This document shows positions 4,781 to 6,507 of a stretch of 6,507 nucleotides of DNA, one piece after another (positions within the stretch are counted from its first letter, which is position 1; the number at the start of each line of letters is the position of its first letter). The notes beneath the pieces are model-generated. The model saw only the letters and a list, made by a program, of their open reading frames with translations. It was not told the origin of the DNA and made no database searches. The stretch comes from Bacteroidales bacterium. Its GTDB lineage: Bacteria; Bacteroidota; Bacteroidia; Bacteroidales; 4484-276. The stretch lies in assembly GCA_029939965.1 (NCBI GenBank), contig JAOZRY010000176.1, positions 1 to 6,507 on the forward strand, written 5' to 3'. A program made the position numbers and the translations under genes.

Positions 4781-6507
4781 ATGATAATGAAAAAATACTT
4801 TAAAGCAGCTTTAATAATTTGTGGAATAATTTTTTCCTTAACATGTTGCAATACCAATGCCGAAAAGATTAGTAAACAAGATGTTAAGAAAATCGACTCC
4901 TTGTTTTCGAAATGGGACAATAATCAATCGGCCGGCATTTCGGTTGCCATTTGGGATAAAGGCCAATTAATAACCCGAAATTATGGGATGGCAAATATCC
5001 AAAAACAGGAAAAAATTACCTCTGAAACAAAATTTGATATTGCCTCAATGTCAAAACAATTTACCGTTATGTCTATTCTGTTACTCAAGCAGGAATCCAA
5101 ACTTTCGACGGATGATGATATACGAAAATATTTGCCCGAACTGCCTGATTATGGCGAAAAAATTACCATCGAACAATTGATGGCTCATACCAGCGGAATA
5201 AGAGACCATTTTTTGTTGCTCGAACTCTCTAACGATTGTGGCACAGAAACTACAATTACCAATAAAGATATTTTACAGCTAATTACACGGCAGGAAACGC
5301 TTAACTTTTCTCCGGGAACTCAACAAATATATTGTAATTCGGGATACGTATTACTTGCAATAATTATTGAACGCGTTAGCGGAATGAGTTTTCCTGAATA
5401 TACAAAAAAACATATATTCGATCCTCTCGAAATGAAACATTCGGCATTTATCGATTCGCCTGTATATTTATCAAAAAATTGCGCCGCCGGGTACTATTAC
5501 AGCCCGCCCGATTCAACCTATAAGTTAGTAACAAACAACGCCACAGTTACCGGCGGAACAGGCATGGTAACAACTGCCCCCGATCTCGTAAAATGGTATT
5601 TTAATTTTAAAAACAATAAATTAGGAAACCAAAGCCAGGCGCTGATACAAGAGCTAACACAAATTCCTGAAATAGAAAATTACATTCCGTATAAACGAGG
5701 ATATGGTTTATATGTTGACGATTATAAAAATACCTTAAACTATTGGATGACAGGAAGCGAAATTGGTTATTCATCGGTAGCGACATATTTTCCTGACCAG
5801 GATTTTATTGCAATTATTTTATCGAACTGCAGCATGGAATTCGATTACGATAACAGGTTCGATATTTCAAATATCATACATCCCAAATCTATTGCCGATA
5901 GTATTACTTTAGTTTCCGATTATACACTTTATAACCAAAATAAGCATATTCATACCACAAACCAATTAAAACAACTGGCAGGTAAATACTTCGATTTTAA
6001 CGAACTCAATCTGGATATTTTCAGATATAACGATTCGGCCTTATACACTTTCAGAGGAACAGAATTAATCCCCACAGGGAGGTATAAATTTAAACCCAAA
6101 GGAAGCCAAAACACTTTAACTTTCAAAATTGCAGCAAACAATATAATTAAACTTCACACCCAACAATATTCGTATGGCGATGAATATTGGTATAAATATC
6201 CGTTAAGAGAATCATATTCTACAAAACAGATTCCCGCTTATATTACACCCGATAATGTTAACGATATTATTGGTATTTATAAAAATACAGGAACCCACAA
6301 GGCCATTAATCTCGAACTATCGGAGCGTGGATTAATAGCCGGTTGGGAAGGAGGTGGTACATTCGGCTTACAACCCATTTTCGGCAATTATCTTTTTAGC
6401 CCCGTAAGACATCTGTTTATAAACATCCACTATGATAAAAACAAGAAAGCCCAAGGATTCTATTTAAGTTACAACAGAATGAGAAATCTCTATTTCAAAA
6501 AACAATA
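4781..6507 (+). CDS. Serine hydrolase, class C beta-lactamase/PBP family, probable lipoprotein
   Basis: The frame is open for 575 codons to the window edge, where only TA of the next codon remains. The protein ends LYFKKQ, typical of the family's last strand, so that codon is probably the stop. An N-terminal lipoprotein-like signal (residues 1-23, with LTCC and likely acylated C23) suggests membrane anchoring outside the cytoplasm. The catalytic domain (about 33-355) has the SxxK motif S89-M-S-K92, the family signature H136-T-S-G-I-R-D142 and the YxN motif Y184-C-N186. At the third motif, normally K/H-[ST]-G, it reads M323-T-G325. Two beta-rich lipocalin-like C-terminal modules follow, about 397-470 and 491-575. 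The family covers esterases, D-aminopeptidases and peptidoglycan or beta-lactam hydrolases, so the substrate is not predictable. ATG 4787 (MKKYF) is an equally good start. The leader is A/T-rich without a Shine-Dalgarno sequence. Confidence 0.88.
   Translation, partial: MIMKKYFKAALIICGIIFSLTCCNTNAEKISKQDVKKIDSLFSKWDNNQSAGISVAIWDKGQLITRNYGMANIQKQEKITSETKFDIASMSKQFTVMSILLLKQESKLSTDDDIRKYLPELPDYGEKITIEQLMAHTSGIRDHFLLLELSNDCGTETTITNKDILQLITRQETLNFSPGTQQIYCNSGYVLLAIIIERVSGMSFPEYTKKHIFDPLEMKHSAFIDSPVYLSKNCAAGYYYSPPDSTYKLVTNNATVTGGTGMVTTAPDLVKWYFNFKNNKLGNQSQALIQELTQIPEIENYIPYKRGYGLYVDDYKNTLNYWMTGSEIGYSSVATYFPDQDFIAIILSNCSMEFDYDNRFDISNIIHPKSIADSITLVSDYTLYNQNKHIHTTNQLKQLAGKYFDFNELNLDIFRYNDSALYTFRGTELIPTGRYKFKPKGSQNTLTFKIAANNIIKLHTQQYSYGDEYWYKYPLRESYSTKQIPAYITPDNVNDIIGIYKNTGTHKAINLELSERGLIAGWEGGGTFGLQPIFGNYLFSPVRHLFINIHYDKNKKAQGFYLSYNRMRNLYFKKQ

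Noticed and set aside
4983..5180. 65-codon + strand frame inside the serine hydrolase
   Set aside because: It lies out of frame within the long serine hydrolase gene, whose SxxK motif spans the same bases.

Overview
The window looks like part of a Bacteroidota chromosome, and my guess is an anaerobic or facultative relative of the Marinilabiliales. Three things point that way. Good matches to the Bacteroidota -7 promoter element (TAnnTTTG) stand before two of the genes. Start codons are preceded by A-rich leaders, not Shine-Dalgarno sequences. The DNA is AT-rich, with secreted proteins or lipoproteins carrying typical short Bacteroidota leaders. All convincing genes are on the + strand. The lineage is an inference; no marker gene is present.

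Layout. Positions 1-304 are noncoding, apart from a possible 3' tail of an upstream gene. They hold a small tandem 9-mer array and the promoter of the first gene. Positions 305-3013 encode the most interesting protein, a 902-residue single-chain fusion. Its N-terminal half is a seven-helix, di-heme cytochrome b (b6/subunit-IV-like) and its C-terminal half is a periplasmic c-type cytochrome with 12 heme-binding motifs. It reads as a one-polypeptide quinol dehydrogenase with its own electron wire. No Rieske protein, cytochrome c1 or terminal reductase gene lies in the window.

Positions 3012-3131 are a degenerate purine-rich array of about 17 heptamers starting right at the stop codon of the cytochrome. 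AT-rich DNA with no convincing gene follows up to 3471. Positions 3472-3813 hold a fragment of an SMP-30/gluconolactonase-like beta-propeller. It is cut off where a complete exported alpha/beta hydrolase begins (3761-4645). After a 135-bp spacer with a promoter element, a serine hydrolase of the class C beta-lactamase/penicillin-binding protein family, probably a lipoprotein, runs from 4781 to the window edge. The edge cuts its probable stop codon after two bases.

The cytochrome is a respiratory module that appears to stand alone. The hydrolase pair downstream seems functionally unrelated and sits in visibly more AT-rich DNA with a broken gene, as in an accessory or rearranged segment. Nothing seen links the two halves.
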